From the NCBI GenBank assembly GCA_015232735.1, contig JADFZC010000164.1, positions 1-6,083 on the forward strand: a stretch of 6,083 bases of DNA, written 5' to 3'. Below are positions 4,740 to 6,083 of the stretch, piece after piece; positions within the stretch are counted from its first letter, which is position 1, and each line of letters starts with the position of its first letter. The notes beneath the pieces are model-generated. The model saw only the letters and a list, made by a program, of their open reading frames with translations, ran no database searches and was not told the origin of the DNA. A program made the position numbers and the translations under genes. The stretch comes from Oligoflexales bacterium. GTDB lineage: Bacteria; Bdellovibrionota; Oligoflexia; Oligoflexales; Oligoflexaceae.

Positions 4740-6083
4740 ATGTCGTTAAGGTTTCCTTTAAAGGCTTCAAACAAGTTCTCATACACCATGTTTCTTTTGA
4801 TTTGCATTGGAAGCGTTCAGTCCTGTAAAAACAGCAATACTGGAACGACTCCCGATCAAAAGTTCATAGCTGATCGCAATACTACCGGAAGTACAATTGG
4901 CGATCTTGAGGACAAAATTGACAAGGATGGCAAAGGGAAAGAAGATTTAAATCAGTATGGAGACTGGGAAAAAAAGCCGAAGGGTGATTATTGGACTCCG
5001 GTAAGCCCAACAGCGGACATGACCCCAAGGGTTCCTCCGAACGGTTCAAATATCAATTCAACCTCAAATGGACCTTCCGTTCCGGCAGGCAACTATATTC
5101 CCGCACCTATCGCAATGCCTCAACCCCTGCCAGCAGGCGGCTCCAAGGGGCCAGATAAAGACATGTATGATAACGAAGGCAAAAAACCAGCCACTCCGAC
5201 AATTCCAAGCACGTCGAGTTCAGGTTTTTTCATCCCCAATATAGGCTATATTTTTGATAATAACTCAGGTCCGAAAACTACCGATAATGCCAGACCTTTT
5301 ACCCCGGCAAACGGCGGGGACAATGTTCCGACCACTCCTTTCAAGCCGGGCAATGAAGGTCCGTCAAAGGAGGGCGATGAATTCCCTGGAGTTCCAGGCG
5401 GATTTCCAGGTACCAACACTACAGGTGGAGGAGGCGGCACGCCTACTGGCACCGCAGGCGGGTTCCCGGGCGTTCCAAATGGAAATGAGGGCGTCAAGCC
5501 GCCTCCATCAAATCCAGGAACGGGAATTTTCAATCCTGGTTCGTGGTTCCCTGGGGTATTCGGCAATAATCCTCCAGGTGGCAATATTCCTCCGGGTGGC
5601 AATCCTCCCCCGGGCGGTTTTGGACAGGATCAAGGCGGAGTGCCGCCTCCAAATAGTGGAATCACGCCACCACCAGCCATGGGTCAGATGGATCAGGGCG
5701 GCGGCCAGCAGGGCGGCGGCCAGCAGTGGTGGGATAATCTCTTCGGCCAGCAGCCTCAGGGCGGCGGCGGCGGCGGATATGACTACTATGTTGACCGCGG
5801 AGAATTCGGCTGGTGGGATACACCGCTTGTTCTCGACTTCGGAAAGAGCGGCATGATCAAAACATACAGTTACGAAACAGGAAAAACGGTCAAGTTCGAC
5901 ATCGCCGGAGACGGCGTGCTTAGAGACATTGACTGGGTTAACAAGGATGCCAGGATTCTTGTTCTTCCTGACAAGGATGGCAAGGTTACATCGGGCAAGC
6001 AGCTTTTCGGCAGCGCCACCATAATATCGAAAGACGGCAAGACGGCTGAAAACGGTTTTGCGGCGCTCGCATCATATGACGAT
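4740..6083 (+). CDS. Lipoprotein with Pro/Gly-rich linker and RTX/FrpC-associated-like domain (3' end missing)
   Basis: The frame is open for 448 codons and continues past the window. A basic, hydrophobic N-terminus ends in FLLICIGSVQSC; Cys29 is the probable lipidated residue, although Gln at -2 is unusual for a lipobox. Lys at +2 does not signal inner-membrane retention by the E. coli Asp rule. Residues ~30-85 are polar and charged, including DKIDKDGKGKED (58-69). Residues ~86-350 are low complexity, rich in Pro, Gly, Asn, Ser and later Gln, with FPGV recurring at 215, 242 and 270, PPGGN units at 278-293, and a GGGQQ tandem at 320-329. From ~358 a folded-looking segment begins: TPLVLDF (361-367), FDIAGDGVL (386-394), DWVNKDARILVLPDKDGK (398-415), GKQLFG (419-424), AENGFAAL (436-443). 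This order matches the PLVLDLNGDG...FD..GDG...FLVLDRNGDG...ELFG...NGF.AL pattern found in large RTX/FrpC-like and other surface calcium-binding proteins. The first Asp-rich loop is degenerate here. Likely role: cell-surface or outer-membrane tethered protein; exact function unknown. Confidence 0.8.
   Translation, partial: MSLRFPLKASNKFSYTMFLLICIGSVQSCKNSNTGTTPDQKFIADRNTTGSTIGDLEDKIDKDGKGKEDLNQYGDWEKKPKGDYWTPVSPTADMTPRVPPNGSNINSTSNGPSVPAGNYIPAPIAMPQPLPAGGSKGPDKDMYDNEGKKPATPTIPSTSSSGFFIPNIGYIFDNNSGPKTTDNARPFTPANGGDNVPTTPFKPGNEGPSKEGDEFPGVPGGFPGTNTTGGGGGTPTGTAGGFPGVPNGNEGVKPPPSNPGTGIFNPGSWFPGVFGNNPPGGNIPPGGNPPPGGFGQDQGGVPPPNSGITPPPAMGQMDQGGGQQGGGQQWWDNLFGQQPQGGGGGGYDYYVDRGEFGWWDTPLVLDFGKSGMIKTYSYETGKTVKFDIAGDGVLRDIDWVNKDARILVLPDKDGKVTSGKQLFGSATIISKDGKTAENGFAALASYDD
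5697..5726 (+). repeat. Tandem 15-bp repeat encoding GGGQQ twice
   Basis: GGCGGCGGCCAGCAG occurs twice head to tail, in frame, at 5697-5711 and 5712-5726. A run of five GGC codons and a GGA follows shortly after, near 5761-5775. Exact codon identity between copies suggests recent duplication by slippage. It lies in the flexible linker just before the C-terminal domain and may vary in length between strains. Confidence 0.85.

Noticed and set aside
5246..5602. 118-residue Pro/Gly-rich open frame on the minus strand
   Set aside because: It is the mirror of the lipoprotein linker: Gly codons (GGN) read as Pro (NCC) on the other strand, so composition alone keeps it open.
5254..5856. 200-residue open frame on the plus strand
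   Set aside because: It is shifted by one base from the frame starting at 4740, which has a signal peptide, a strong ribosome binding site, continuous opening and recognisable domain motifs. The 5254 frame lacks a ribosome binding site and any familiar motif.

Overview
The window holds three protein-coding loci and is best explained as a piece of a Gram-negative chromosome. The evidence is an inner-membrane chemoreceptor with a periplasmic sensor domain, a membrane-anchored Ntn-hydrolase of the penicillin acylase family, and a lipoprotein with a signal peptidase II type signal. Composition is moderate GC with AT-rich intergenic DNA and good Shine-Dalgarno sites. Together with a dispersed repeat whose antisense translation reads VILNEVKDLS, this would suit a Desulfobacterota-like (delta-proteobacterial) genome, but that placement is a weak inference.

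Layout. Positions 1-~110 carry a degenerate dispersed repeat containing a long imperfect hairpin and no convincing gene. Positions 165-1811 (+) encode a complete methyl-accepting chemotaxis protein. Positions 1812-1927 are a convergent intergenic gap filled with three consecutive hairpins; the outer two share loop and inner-stem sequence but have different, compensating stems. Positions 4317-1928 (-) are one penicillin acylase family gene split into two overlapping frames. The break is a 7-nt A run on the coding strand (3559-3565), ten codons into the predicted mature beta chain. A -1 slip on the heptamer A AAA AAA at that point restores a normal ~796-residue precursor. Positions 4318-4739 are a divergent, gene-free, AT-rich regulatory region with several short inverted and direct repeats. 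Positions 4740-6083 (+) are an open reading frame that runs off the right edge. It encodes a lipoprotein with a long Pro/Gly/Asn/Gln-rich linker, followed by a domain resembling those in RTX/FrpC-like calcium-binding proteins.

Functional links. The acylase gene and the lipoprotein gene are divergent and share the 4318-4739 region, so co-regulation is possible but unproven. The chemoreceptor looks like an independent unit. No mobile-element gene, tRNA, rRNA or CRISPR array was seen. The points most worth following up are the frameshift at a textbook slippery heptamer in the acylase, the edge-truncated lipoprotein, and the covarying hairpins between the convergent genes.
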